A stretch of DNA of 64,000 nucleotides from Paraburkholderia acidicola (GTDB taxonomy: Bacteria > Pseudomonadota > Gammaproteobacteria > Burkholderiales > Burkholderiaceae), in assembly GCF_002362315.1 (NCBI RefSeq), contig NZ_MTZV01000004.1, positions 682,001-746,000 on the forward strand. The letters run 5' to 3'. A program made the translations under genes and the position numbers. The first letter of the stretch is position 1. Each line of letters opens with the position of its first letter. This document shows positions 24,873-34,149 of the stretch, in pieces. The notes under the pieces were generated by a model, which worked only from the letters and a program-made list of their open reading frames with translations, made no database searches and was not told where the DNA came from.

Positions 24873-25745
24873 TCAGCAGGAAACGAGCAGTGGCATGCGT
24901 ATACGCGTCAGCAGATCATGCGTGACGCGGCCCAGCATCTTTTCCCACAGGCGGGGCCGGCCATGCGCGCCGCAGACGAGCAGGTCCGCGCCCACTTCGA
25001 GCGCCGCGTCCTGCAACAGATCGCCGAGTGCGCCGTTTGATACTTGCAGCGGCCGATACTCGACATGCGCGGTATGTCGCCCAACATGATCGAGAATCGA
25101 CGCCGGGTCGACCCGATCGGGATGCGCGAGGCGGCTCGGTTCGGCCACGAAGACGGTCGTGCTCGCTGCCAGCTGCACGAGCGGCAATGCATCGGACAGC
25201 GCGCGCGCCGATGTGCGACTACCGTTCCACGCGATCGCGATACTGCGCCCGAGCGTATCGGGTACCGCTGCGGCCAGTTCTTGAGCCGGAACGATGACTA
25301 GCGGGCGCCCCGTCGTGAAGAGCATCGTTTCAGCAAACGAATAGTCGTCGGGGAGTGCCGCGTTGTCGAAAGGGTTGTGACCGATCACGGTCAGATCCGC
25401 GTAACGCGATTGCTGTGGCACGACCTTGCTCGCCATCCCGTCGACACTACGCCACGCGACATCGATGGCGAGGTCCTGCTGCAAACGCGAGAGCAACGCA
25501 CGTAACAGGTCCGCGTTGCCGTCCAGTTCGCCGACGATGTCGCGTGTCAACGCATCGGTGCGTTGCCCCGAGGCGAGCCCGAGTTCGGCCGCACGCAGCC
25601 GGTGCTGCTGCTCGATGCTGTATTCGCGCACGAACAGCGCAGTGAGTCGCGCGGCGTGCCGGTGCGCCAGATCGGCTGCGAGGCGCAGCCTTCTCTGGCC
25701 CGCATCGCTCGCGTCGACGTGCACGAGAATGTCCCTGAGTGCCAT
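24873..25745 (-). CDS. Universal stress protein, two-domain
   Basis: A 290-residue protein with two tandem Usp domains, 1-145 (MALRDILVHVDASDAGQRRL to LVIVPAQ) and 150-290 (SIAIAWNGSRTSARALSDAL to MPLLVSC). The second domain keeps the G-x2-G-x9-G spacing of nucleotide-binding Usps (GAHGRPRLWEKMLG), but the following Ser/Thr is Arg. Such proteins respond to envelope and oxidative stress. Its gene lies 22 bases after the outer-membrane factor of the RND operon on the same strand, so it may be expressed with the pump. Confidence 0.87.
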   Translation of the reverse strand: MALRDILVHVDASDAGQRRLRLAADLAHRHAARLTALFVREYSIEQQHRLRAAELGLASGQRTDALTRDIVGELDGNADLLRALLSRLQQDLAIDVAWRSVDGMASKVVPQQSRYADLTVIGHNPFDNAALPDDYSFAETMLFTTGRPLVIVPAQELAAAVPDTLGRSIAIAWNGSRTSARALSDALPLVQLAASTTVFVAEPSRLAHPDRVDPASILDHVGRHTAHVEYRPLQVSNGALGDLLQDAALEVGADLLVCGAHGRPRLWEKMLGRVTHDLLTRIRMPLLVSC

Positions 25746-25767
25746 GTTTCGTTTTCCGTTCCAGTCG

Positions 25768-27285
25768 CTACGTCGGCTGCTTCGTTGAAATTCCGGCTGC
25801 GTTGTCGCGCGGTGAGCGCAGACCGATGGGGCTGAACGGAATGGTCTGATCGCGGGTGGGTAGATCGGCCGCGCTCCAGCCGCCGCCGAGTGCGCCGATC
25901 AGTGCGACTGCCGTCTGCAGGCGGCGTGTTTCCACCTGGACTTCGGAAATCTGCGCAGTCAGCGCCGCGATCTGGGCCACCGTGACATTCAGATAATTGT
26001 CCAGACCGTCGGTATAGAGGCTCATCGATATTTTCTGCACCTTGAGCGCAGCCTGTAGCGCGGCCTCCTGCTGGTCGGCTTCGGTCGACAGCTTGCTGGT
26101 GAGTACCAGATCGTCCTCGACCTGCTGGAACCCGGCGAGTACGACAGCCTTGTATTCATCGCCGGTTTGCGCAAACTGCGACCAGCTCGCCTGTAGCTCG
26201 GCCTTTCTCAGACCACCCTCGAACAGCGGCAGCATGGCCGATGCTCCGACCGCCCACAGCGCGTTGGGCAGCGCGGCGAGCGCGCCGCCGGTATCCTCGA
26301 AGCCGGCCATCGCGTTGATGCGAATGTTCGGATAGAACGCGGCCCGCGCAATGCCAATCGCCGAATTGGCTCCGGCCATCGCACGCTCCGCTCCGGCGAT
26401 GTCGGGACGGCGCTGCAGCAACTCCGACGGTACGCCGGCGGGGATGTCGGGCAGCTTGATGTGGGAGTCGGTGCGAACCGGTAGCCTGAACGTGGTCGGA
26501 TTCTGGCCTGCCAGGACCGCGATCGCATGTTCGAGTACCGCGCGCTGCGCCTGTACGTCGGTGTCCTGCGCCTGCGCAGCCGACAGCTGGTTTTCGGCAC
26601 GGGCGACGTCGAGGCCGGACGAAATCTTGCCCGCGTAACGCATCTGGGTAATCCGTACGGCGTTGCGATACAGATCGATAGCGCGCACATAGGCCGCGTG
26701 CTCGGTATCGAGCCCGTGTGCCGCCATATAGTCGTTCGCGAGTTCCATTTCGAGGCTCAGCCGCGCGGACGCCACGAGCGCCGCCTGGCCTTGCGCATAC
26801 TGCGCTGCGCGTTTCTCGCTATTGCCCACTTCGCCCCAGAAATCGGGCTCCCAGGATAGCGATGCGCCGTACCCGTTTGAAGGCTGCTGCAGCGGCCCCG
26901 TCCCCGTGTGAAACAGCGTGTGCAGCGACTCCTTGTTCTCACTGGTGAACGCGTCTGCATTGATCTGCGGGAACAGCCCGGATCGGGCTTCGGCGACCAC
27001 GTCGCGCGCCTGCGTGTAGGTTTCCTGTGCGGCTTTCAGATCAGGATTGGCCGCCTCAAGTTCGCGCTCGAGCCGATCGAGTTCGGAATCCGCAAACATC
27101 TGCCACCAGGGGCCGCGCGGAATCTGGTCCTGCGGCGCCGCCTCGACAAACGGGCCGGCGCCGCGATAGTCCGCGGGCAGCAGCATCTTCGGTGCGTGAT
27201 AAACCGGCGCCAGGTCGCAACCCGACAGCGCCACGACGAGTGCCAGTCCGATGAAGTATCGGATACGTGAGAGTCGATGCATCAT
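25768..27285 (-). CDS. RND efflux outer-membrane factor, NodT-family lipoprotein
   Basis: A 505-residue TolC-like channel. The signal peptide ends in the lipobox LSGC (Cys23), then DLAPVYHAPKMLLPADYR, typical of the OprM/NodT group. Two OEP repeats follow, with LERELEAANPDLKAAQETYTQ and LLQRRPDIAGAERAMAGANSAIGIA. It makes the trimeric exit duct for the pump encoded upstream. Its start overlaps the adaptor stop by four bases. Confidence 0.93.
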   Translation of the reverse strand: MMHRLSRIRYFIGLALVVALSGCDLAPVYHAPKMLLPADYRGAGPFVEAAPQDQIPRGPWWQMFADSELDRLERELEAANPDLKAAQETYTQARDVVAEARSGLFPQINADAFTSENKESLHTLFHTGTGPLQQPSNGYGASLSWEPDFWGEVGNSEKRAAQYAQGQAALVASARLSLEMELANDYMAAHGLDTEHAAYVRAIDLYRNAVRITQMRYAGKISSGLDVARAENQLSAAQAQDTDVQAQRAVLEHAIAVLAGQNPTTFRLPVRTDSHIKLPDIPAGVPSELLQRRPDIAGAERAMAGANSAIGIARAAFYPNIRINAMAGFEDTGGALAALPNALWAVGASAMLPLFEGGLRKAELQASWSQFAQTGDEYKAVVLAGFQQVEDDLVLTSKLSTEADQQEAALQAALKVQKISMSLYTDGLDNYLNVTVAQIAALTAQISEVQVETRRLQTAVALIGALGGGWSAADLPTRDQTIPFSPIGLRSPRDNAAGISTKQPT

Positions 27286-28562
27286 TTGTTCGGATCGTCG
27301 TGTGCGGCTTCCATCTTCGCGCGCTGCTCATCGCTCAAGTTGGCGGGAAGCGGCGGCGGCGTGAGCTGTTGAGAGGACAGCGCGACGCCCGGCGAGCCTG
27401 GCACGACACGCACTTTCTCCCCCTCGAGTATCCCCGCCGACGGATTGACGATGAGACGGTCCGTCGGTTTCAGACCGCTGATCACCTGCACGGTCTGACC
27501 GAGATTGAGCCCGAGCTTGACGTTCTGCAGATGAACCTTGCCGTCCGGCCCGACGAGTGCAACCTGCATGCCCTGGGCGCGGAACAGCAGCGCCTGTTCA
27601 GGGACGATCAGGATGTGTGGATCCGACGGAATCACGAAGTGCACATCCGCATAGGTGCCCGGCCAGATCAGATGGTCCGGATTCGGCACCAGCAGTTCCG
27701 TCACCGCCGTTCGGGTTTGCGGATTGAACGCATTTGCGGTGGTATCGAAGGTCGCCTGGAATGTGCGGCCCGGATACTGGGGCAGCGACAACGTCGCGGT
27801 CAGGCCAGGTTTCAGAATCTGCGAATAATCCTGCGGCACCGACACGAACACGCGCATCTCGTGAATATCCGACACGCTGAACAGTTCATCGGCGGCACCG
27901 CGCGCACCGACGTCGCCCCCCGCCGCGTTCACATAGTTACCCTGGTCGGTATTGCGCGACGTCACGATGCCGTCGAACGGCGCGACGATGTTCTTGAAGC
28001 CCTCCAGTACCTTGAAGCGCGCAACCTGATGTTGCGCCGCGCGCACCTTCGCCTTCTGTGCCGCCGCATTGGCCACCTGCACGTCGACTTCCTGCTGGGA
28101 GACTGCTTGCGTTCCCTCAAGCGCAGTCCAGCGCTTCGCGGTGACGTCGGCGAGATTGTAGTTGGTGCGCGCGACATCGAGATCCGCCTGCGCACCTTCG
28201 TACTGCTCGTCGACGGTCGGCGCATCGATGGTGGCCAGCAGCTCACCGGCCTTCACCTCCGCGCCGTAATCCCTGTACCACTTCTTCACGTAGCCGGACA
28301 CCTGCGCATAGATCGGTGCCGAATACCATGCGCGGATGTTGCCTGGTAGCGTCATCGAGCGCGTCGGTGGGCCAGGCATCGGCAGGATCACCTGCACGGG
28401 GGGAACCGAGCTTTCGCTGGCGACGTCCTGCAATTCAACGACGTTCGCGTGTCGCTGCACGATCCCTAGCGCAACGAGCGCGGCGAGACCGATGGCCGTG
28501 GCGATCCCAAGCATCCGTGCTTTCGGATATCGCGTAACAGGTGTTTCTCGAAGAGTCGTCAT
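27282..28562 (-). CDS. RND efflux periplasmic adaptor
   Basis: A 426-residue membrane-fusion protein. An N-terminal membrane anchor at about 14-34 (MLGIATAIGLAALVALGIVQ) is followed by lipoyl, alpha-hairpin (DVARTNYNLADVTAKRWTAL, QAVSQQEVDVQVANAAAQKA), beta-barrel (VFVSVPQDYSQILKPG, TLSLPQYPGRTFQATF) and membrane-proximal (VQVISGLKPTDRLIVNP) domains. It couples the inner-membrane pump to the outer-membrane factor. The C-terminal Pro-rich end reads QLTPPPLPANLSDEQ. Start and stop overlap both neighbours in ATGA junctions, so the pump genes are translationally coupled. Confidence 0.93.
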   Translation of the reverse strand: MTTLRETPVTRYPKARMLGIATAIGLAALVALGIVQRHANVVELQDVASESSVPPVQVILPMPGPPTRSMTLPGNIRAWYSAPIYAQVSGYVKKWYRDYGAEVKAGELLATIDAPTVDEQYEGAQADLDVARTNYNLADVTAKRWTALEGTQAVSQQEVDVQVANAAAQKAKVRAAQHQVARFKVLEGFKNIVAPFDGIVTSRNTDQGNYVNAAGGDVGARGAADELFSVSDIHEMRVFVSVPQDYSQILKPGLTATLSLPQYPGRTFQATFDTTANAFNPQTRTAVTELLVPNPDHLIWPGTYADVHFVIPSDPHILIVPEQALLFRAQGMQVALVGPDGKVHLQNVKLGLNLGQTVQVISGLKPTDRLIVNPSAGILEGEKVRVVPGSPGVALSSQQLTPPPLPANLSDEQRAKMEAAHDDPNK

Positions 28563-31500
28563 ACGTGCAAATCCCGGTTTGCCCTGTGGTCGCGATGCAT
28601 GAATGCAAAGACGCAGGGCACGAACAGCAGGGTGGCGAATGTCGCGACCAGCAAGCCGCCGATCACGGCGCGTCCAAGCGGTGCGTTCTGGGTGTTGCTA
28701 AAGGACATGGGCAGCATGCCGATGATCATCGCGAGCGCGGTCATCAGCACGGGCCGGATGCGTGCGTACCCGGCTTCGATCGCGGCGGCGATGGGGTCGC
28801 CGTACTGGGCCAGATGATCCCGTGCAAACGACACGACGAGAATCGAATTGGCGGTCGCCGTCCCCATGCACATGATGGCGCCCGTCAGTGCGGGCACCGA
28901 CAGTGTGGTGTGCGTGAGGAACAGACTCCAGACGATGCCGGCGAGCGCACCGGGCAACGCCGTAATGATGATGAACGGGTCGAGCCATGACTGGAAGTTG
29001 ACGACGATCACCAGGTACACCAGCAGGACCGACAGCGCGAGCCCTGTGAGCAATTGCGCATAGGCGCTGCTCATGGTCTGCGCCTGACCGCGCAGATGCA
29101 CGCTGGCACCGTGCGGAACCTGATCCTTCATCTCGTCGACGACCTTCTGGACCGCATCGTGTACGGCACCCAGATCCCGGCGCTGATTGCTCACGAAGAT
29201 GTCGATGGCCGGCAGGATGCTGTAGTGCGATGCGAGCAACGGCGTGCCGGTTTGCGTGATGCGGCTGAGCGCACCGAGCAGTTGCACGCCGTCGCCGCCC
29301 GGATCGCCATTTCCTTTATCGATCGGGATGGTCTCCAGATCGTTCATCGACGTGAGCTGATCTTGCGGTGTCTGCATGTTCACGAGGTGCGACACGCCGC
29401 TCGACGTATCGAGCCAGTAGGTCGGTGCGGTCTGCCCGCTGCCCGACAGCGTGGCAAGCGCGTTGTTGGCGATGTCGGCTTCGGTGAGACCGATCCCCGA
29501 CGCAAACGAGCGTGATGCGTCGATCTTGAGCGTCGGTTCGTTGAAGGCCTGCTGGATATGCACGTCGGCGGCGCCGGGAATGCGCCGGATGCGCGCGGCG
29601 AGTTTCTGCGCGAACGCGTAATTTTCTGCCTGACCGCGTCCCGCTACCTGCACGTCAATCGGTGCGGGTAGACCGAAGTTCAGGATTTTCGCCGTGATGT
29701 CGCCCGGCAGAAACGTGAAGGTCGTACCCGGAAAAAGAGCGGGTAGCTGACGGCGCAACTTGAAGCGATAGTCGTCCACCGGCGAGCGTTCGCTCTTCAG
29801 GCTGATCGTGATGTCGCAGTCTTGCGGTCCGATCGTGCCAGTCGAACTGTAGGCTTCGTTGATGCCGCTCGAAGGCAAGCCGCAATTGTCGAGCACGTTC
29901 GTCACCTGGCCTGGCAGGATCTCGCGGATTTCCGCATTGACGAGCACCGCAAGCCTCGACGCTTCCTCGAGCCGCGTGCCGACCGGCGCACGCATGTGCA
30001 TGTCGATCTCGCCGGACTTGATGGACGGGAAGAAGTCTCGCCCGAGAAAGCCGATCAGACCGAGCGAACACACCGCGATGGCGAGGAACACGGCGATGAA
30101 GCGACCGCGATGCGCAACGACTCCGGTCAGCACCTCCCTGTAGCCGTGGCGGAAGCGGTTGAAGCGCTGCTCGAAGCCTCGCTGGAAACGCGTGAACGGT
30201 CCTGGAATACCGGCGTGGCCGCGCTTGTGCTGTTCGACCTGGCTGCGCAGCAGGTACGCCGCCATCGTCGGAACGAGCGTACGCGACAGGATGAACGAAG
30301 CGATCATGGCGAAAATGATTGCTTCGGCGAGCGGCAGGAACAGATAGCCCGCCACACCCGAGAGCTGGAACAACGGTAGCCACACGATGCAGATACACAG
30401 CGTCGCGACGAACGTCGGCACGACGATCTGGTTGGCTGCCTCGATGATGCCAGGCTCGAGTTCCGCGCCGGATTCCAGATGCGAATCGATGTTCTCGATC
30501 ATCACGGTCGCATCGTCGACCAGAATGCCCACCGCGAGCGCTAGTCCCCCCAGCGTCATGACGTTGATGGTCTGTCCGAGCCACGATAGCGCCAGGATCG
30601 AGCACAGGATGGCGAGCGGTATCGATGTCGCGACGATCAGTGTCGAGCGCCAGCTGCCGAGGAACAGCAGCACGGTGAGCCCGGTCAGGATCGCGGCGGT
30701 GACCATCTCCTGCACGACTTCGCGAACGGAATCGCGTACGAAGCCGGATGCGTCGTTCAGCGTGGTGATCTTCACACCGGGTGGCAGCGTGCGGATGATG
30801 CCCGGCAGCGCCTTCTTGATGCCGTCGACCACCGCGAGCGTCGATGCATCGCCGCTCTTCAGCACCTGGATCAGCACGGCCTGCTTGCCCTTGACGAGCA
30901 CGGCATTGATCTGCGGCGGAGAACCGCGGTGGACGTAGGCGACATCGCGCAGATAGACGGTCGCACCGTCGACCGTCTTGATCGGCAGGTTGTTGAAGGT
31001 GGCGACCTCCACCGGACTCGCGTTGGTCTCGACCATGAAATCGAGTGCGCCGATCTTCTGGTCGCCGGCCGGGAGCACGACGTTCTGTGAGCTGAGCGCA
31101 TGAGCCACATCGGTCGCCGACAGGCCGTGCGCAAGCAGCTTCGCCTGATCGAGATCGATCTCGACGTTCAGCGAAGCACCGCCATAAGGTGTCGGAATCG
31201 CCGCGCCGGGCACCGCGACGAGTTGCGGGCGGATCAGGTTCGACGCCATGTCGTAGACCTGCGCCGCCGTCATGCCGTGGGCCGACACCTGAAGGTTCAG
31301 CACCGGTACCGACGATGCGTTGTACGACATGATCTGCGGCGGTGTGATACCCGCCGGCATCTGCTTCAGGACGGTCTGCGATGCGGCAGTGATCTGCGCC
31401 TGAGCTTCGGCGACATTGGTACCCGGTTGCAGAAATACCTTGACGATGCCGCGACCGTAAAGCGACTGGCTCTCGATGTGCTCGATGTTGGCCACCGTCG

Positions 31501-31720
31501 ACGTGAGCGAGCGTTCGTAGTAGTAGATCACGCGACCCGACATATCCTGCGGCGACAGACCGTTATAGGTCCAGACAACCGCGACGACCGGTATACGGAT
31601 GGCTGGAAAGATGTCAGTCGGAGTCTTGAACACCGCCATGCCGCCGAACAGCACGATCAGGATGCTCATTACGACGAAGGTCAACGGCCGGCGAAGCGCG
31701 ACCTGAACGATTGCATTCAT
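28559..31720 (-). CDS. RND efflux permease (AcrB-like)
   Basis: A 1053-residue inner-membrane pump with the usual 12 helices and two large periplasmic loops. The N-terminus MNAIVQVALRRPLTFVVMSI with YYYERSLTSTVANIEHIESQS is typical of a Burkholderiales/acidobacterial RND group. Helix 4 has GILVDDATVMIENID, with the two Asp residues of the proton relay. The C-terminal helices include PVLMTALAMIIGMLPMSF. Substrate is unknown; a hydrophobic toxicant or drug is most likely. First gene of a four-gene operon ending in a universal stress protein. Confidence 0.93.
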   Translation of the reverse strand: MNAIVQVALRRPLTFVVMSILIVLFGGMAVFKTPTDIFPAIRIPVVAVVWTYNGLSPQDMSGRVIYYYERSLTSTVANIEHIESQSLYGRGIVKVFLQPGTNVAEAQAQITAASQTVLKQMPAGITPPQIMSYNASSVPVLNLQVSAHGMTAAQVYDMASNLIRPQLVAVPGAAIPTPYGGASLNVEIDLDQAKLLAHGLSATDVAHALSSQNVVLPAGDQKIGALDFMVETNASPVEVATFNNLPIKTVDGATVYLRDVAYVHRGSPPQINAVLVKGKQAVLIQVLKSGDASTLAVVDGIKKALPGIIRTLPPGVKITTLNDASGFVRDSVREVVQEMVTAAILTGLTVLLFLGSWRSTLIVATSIPLAILCSILALSWLGQTINVMTLGGLALAVGILVDDATVMIENIDSHLESGAELEPGIIEAANQIVVPTFVATLCICIVWLPLFQLSGVAGYLFLPLAEAIIFAMIASFILSRTLVPTMAAYLLRSQVEQHKRGHAGIPGPFTRFQRGFEQRFNRFRHGYREVLTGVVAHRGRFIAVFLAIAVCSLGLIGFLGRDFFPSIKSGEIDMHMRAPVGTRLEEASRLAVLVNAEIREILPGQVTNVLDNCGLPSSGINEAYSSTGTIGPQDCDITISLKSERSPVDDYRFKLRRQLPALFPGTTFTFLPGDITAKILNFGLPAPIDVQVAGRGQAENYAFAQKLAARIRRIPGAADVHIQQAFNEPTLKIDASRSFASGIGLTEADIANNALATLSGSGQTAPTYWLDTSSGVSHLVNMQTPQDQLTSMNDLETIPIDKGNGDPGGDGVQLLGALSRITQTGTPLLASHYSILPAIDIFVSNQRRDLGAVHDAVQKVVDEMKDQVPHGASVHLRGQAQTMSSAYAQLLTGLALSVLLVYLVIVVNFQSWLDPFIIITALPGALAGIVWSLFLTHTTLSVPALTGAIMCMGTATANSILVVSFARDHLAQYGDPIAAAIEAGYARIRPVLMTALAMIIGMLPMSFSNTQNAPLGRAVIGGLLVATFATLLFVPCVFAFMHRDHRANRDLHV

Positions 31721-32054
31721 GTGGTGCCGTCAAGGAAATACGGAAACCCGGCTGGGCGAGCGGGACAAACATGTCCAGGGAAAATCTGCATCGTGATCCA
31801 TGGCGGCATTCTGCAGAGCCCGCACTAACAGTCGATCACCAGAAACATGAAACAACTTTTAAGCCTTGCGGTCCTGTGCGGACCTTGGGGGCGGTGTAGT
31901 CAAAGAAGCGCGTCATGGACGCGTCTAACGCAAACTGAAAGGCCTGAGTCCCATGTGTACGGGACTCAGGCCTCGATCACTTCAACTTCAATAACCGTCC
32001 CATTCTGCAGGGTCGGTTCTCACGGCGCATGTTTCTTCTTGTGCCCCGTTACGC
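31721..32054. other. Intergenic region, RND promoter side and porin terminator
   Basis: This 334-base stretch lies between the RND permease start and the porin stop, both leftward. It contains the porin terminator at 31938-31972 and upstream sequence of the RND operon with AACAACTTTTAAGC at 31850-31863. I see no gene, and no strong operator. Confidence 0.5.
31936..31972 (-). terminator. Terminator of the porin gene
   Basis: A perfect 12-base stem is made by 31941-31952 (GGCCTGAGTCCC) and 31961-31972 (GGGACTCAGGCC) with an eight-base loop. On the minus strand it is followed by TTTCAGTTTG. It lies about 85 bases past the porin stop. Confidence 0.75.
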
Positions 32055-33239
32055 TCAGAACTTGTGCCGCATACCCACCGTGATCACCGCTTGATGATTA
32101 CCGGATGCCGACGCGAGCGAGTAGATCGACGCATTACCCAGTACAGCGACACCGTCCGCGCCGGTCACGCGCTGATAGACCCCTTCCAGATAGACATCGG
32201 TGCGACGCGACAGCGCGTAGTCCGCCTGCAGCATGAACTGATTCCACTTCGGCGAAATGCTGCCGCCGCTGCCACCGCCGAGATGACCATCGGTAAACGT
32301 ATACGAGCCGCCCACGTTGAACGCGGGCGTTACCGCATAGCGCGCGTTCAACTCGTAGTTGTTGAACGTCAGATAGTCGCCGTTGATCGTCGCGTACGAG
32401 CCGCCCTGCGCCAGTTGATGCGGATCGTCGAGTGTCGTGCGCGTGAACACGAGGCCGACCGTCGCGGGACCGAACACATAGCGCCCTGCCGCACCGAGAA
32501 TGCGTTGGCGTACACCGGTCATCACCGCATCGTTGTCGCTGCTGCTCAGTGCGCCGCCCGTGTTGTCGGGCGCGTTCACACCGCCCGGCTGGTTGCCCTG
32601 AAAGTACGCCAGCGCGAGATCGACGGGACCGCCCGACCACTTCGCGCCGAAGCTGTACGCATTGTTGTCGGCGAAACCACCTGCGGCATTGCTGAACGCA
32701 TAGGCACCGCCCACTGAAAACCCGTTGTAGGTCGCGCTATGAAACTTCACCGCATTGTTCATGCGGAAGTCGTTGTTCAGGTTGTCGTTGTCGAACGGAT
32801 GATCGGCGATGTTGCCGCCGAAGCCCGAGCCGGTCGCCGACAGCGGCGCGACAAAGTCGACGAGGAAGTCGTATTGACGGCCCATGGTCAGCGTGCCCCA
32901 CTGGTTGCTCGACAGACCGACCCACGCCTGCCGGCCGAACAGATCGCCACCGTTGCCGAGCTTGCCGTTGTCGATGTTGAAGCCGTTCTCGAGATCGAAG
33001 ATTGCGCTCAACCCACCGCCCAGGTCCTCCTGACCGCGCAGACCCCAGCGGTCGGTGCTGACGTTGCCGCTTTCCATCATCCAGTTGCTGTGCCCCGAGC
33101 CGCCCGCTGCCTTCTGGTTGCTGATGTAGTCGATGCCGGTGTCGAGCGTGCCGTACAACGTCACGCTGCTTTGTGCGTTAGCGGCTGTGCTGACGGTCCC
33201 CACGAGCGCGAAGAGTGTGATTGCCAATACCTTGTTCAT
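32055..33239 (-). CDS. Gram-negative porin (OmpC/Omp32-type)
   Basis: A 394-residue outer-membrane porin. The signal peptide is MNKVLAITLFALVGTVSTAANA, followed by QSSVTLYGTLDTGIDYIS, the standard first strand of Burkholderiales porins. Further strands include WGLRGQEDLGGGLSAIFDLE and SNQWGTLTMGRQYD, and the chain ends in GMRHKF with the C-terminal Phe needed for Bam assembly. The start is set at 33239 by the signal peptide. It forms a trimeric channel; regulation is not evident. A second porin follows at 34150. Confidence 0.93.
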   Translation of the reverse strand: MNKVLAITLFALVGTVSTAANAQSSVTLYGTLDTGIDYISNQKAAGGSGHSNWMMESGNVSTDRWGLRGQEDLGGGLSAIFDLENGFNIDNGKLGNGGDLFGRQAWVGLSSNQWGTLTMGRQYDFLVDFVAPLSATGSGFGGNIADHPFDNDNLNNDFRMNNAVKFHSATYNGFSVGGAYAFSNAAGGFADNNAYSFGAKWSGGPVDLALAYFQGNQPGGVNAPDNTGGALSSSDNDAVMTGVRQRILGAAGRYVFGPATVGLVFTRTTLDDPHQLAQGGSYATINGDYLTFNNYELNARYAVTPAFNVGGSYTFTDGHLGGGSGGSISPKWNQFMLQADYALSRRTDVYLEGVYQRVTGADGVAVLGNASIYSLASASGNHQAVITVGMRHKF

Positions 33240-33593
33240 ATGCGTTTCCGGGTGAGAGAAGCGATTGAGCCGCGCACCGCTCGTCATCCCCATCGCCGAT
33301 GCCGATGCGCAGTCATCCCGCGCGTCGCGCAGGTAGCCGCAATGTATGCGCGCCCGGTGACGTACCCATGATCGAAACAGGCCGTTTGATGAAACGGTTT
33401 TTAATCTTCTGACACGTCTCGTTTAAGGTCCTGAATACGGGACCTTCCGCGCGATGAAATAGATAAATTTCTTTTCATCCGCGCACCATCGATCCGCTAT
33501 ACCCCGACGACTATTCTCTTAATCAACCGGTCTACGAAAGCCTGACAGCTTGCCGGCTAGGTTAGTTACCCTGACTATATGAGGATCCCTATT
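33240..33593. other. Divergent intergenic region
   Basis: This 354-base gap separates the leftward porin and the rightward DUF4148 gene. It is moderately AT-rich at 33395-33480 (TTTTTAATCTTCTGACACG, ATAGATAAATTTCTTTTC), where both promoters probably sit. No RNA gene, repeat or long open frame is convincing. Confidence 0.5.
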
Positions 33594-33869
33594 ATGAAAT
33601 CGTTGATGATCGCTATCGCCCTTGTCGGTGCTGCCAGTGCCACGTCCGCATTCGCACAGACGAGCGCTCCCGTCACCCAGCAACCGGCTGCCGCCGCTAC
33701 TCAGGTTGCATCGGACAACACGCAGGCCGCCGCACAAGCGGGCCAGTGGGTGCCGCCTTACGGCCAGCCTATCGTCGGCAAGACGCGCGCGCAGGTTTAT
33801 CAGGAACTCGTGCAGGCAGAGAAAGACGGCCAGCTCGCGTATCTGAACTCGACGCTGTACTCGCACTGA
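33594..33869 (+). CDS. DUF4148 domain-containing exported protein
   Basis: A 91-residue protein: signal peptide MKSLMIAIALVGAASATSAFA, then a Thr/Gln/Ala-rich linker and the DUF4148 core KTRAQVYQELVQAEKDGQLAYL. The family is small, exported and common in Burkholderia, with no known function. GAGGATCCC precedes ATG at 33594. A lipoprotein frame starts one base after the stop, so these two form a transcript that ends in a strong terminator at 34071. Confidence 0.82.
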   Translation: MKSLMIAIALVGAASATSAFAQTSAPVTQQPAAAATQVASDNTQAAAQAGQWVPPYGQPIVGKTRAQVYQELVQAEKDGQLAYLNSTLYSH

Positions 33870-33870
33870 A

Positions 33871-34056
33871 GTGGCATCGCAGGAGAAAACCGCCCGGCAC
33901 ACGACGTTGCGCAGCGCGATCGGACAGTCGGTCCGCTACGCCATCGCCGCGTGCGCAGTCGGGCTGCTGCTGTCCGGCTGTGCAACAGGCACGACGCATA
34001 GCTCCAACGAATGCGTCGGGCCGCCGGATTTCTGTACACCGTATTTCGGATCGTAG
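33871..34056 (+). CDS. Small lipoprotein, GTG start
   Basis: A 61-residue lipoprotein beginning with GTG at 33871, one base after the stop of the DUF4148 gene. Residues 8-37 form a signal peptide with the lipobox LLSGC, and the mature part is short: ATGTTHSSNECVGPPDFCTPYFGS, written here as CATGTTHSSNEC and VGPPDFCTPYFGS, with two further cysteines. No ribosome site precedes the GTG, so translation is probably coupled to the upstream gene. Function unknown. Confidence 0.65.
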   Translation: MASQEKTARHTTLRSAIGQSVRYAIAACAVGLLLSGCATGTTHSSNECVGPPDFCTPYFGS

Positions 34057-34070
34057 GAGCGCAAATAGAG

Positions 34071-34108
34071 AGAGCACATTACCCGCTAACGGGTAATGTG
34101 CTCTTTTT
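34071..34108 (+). terminator. Strong Rho-independent terminator
   Basis: A perfect 15-base stem is formed by 34071-34085 (AGAGCACATTACCCG) and 34090-34104 (CGGGTAATGTGCTCT), with loop CTAA and T tail 34104-34108. It ends the DUF4148/lipoprotein transcript and lies between it and the convergent porin, which it may also serve. Confidence 0.88.
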
Positions 34109-34149
34109 GCTTTGCAGCTCTAACGCTCGACGCCGGTGGCGTCGATCCT

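Noticed and set aside
27267..28349. 360-codon open frame antisense to the RND adaptor
   Set aside because: The minus-strand adaptor is complete and overlaps its neighbours properly; this frame is Arg-rich noise.
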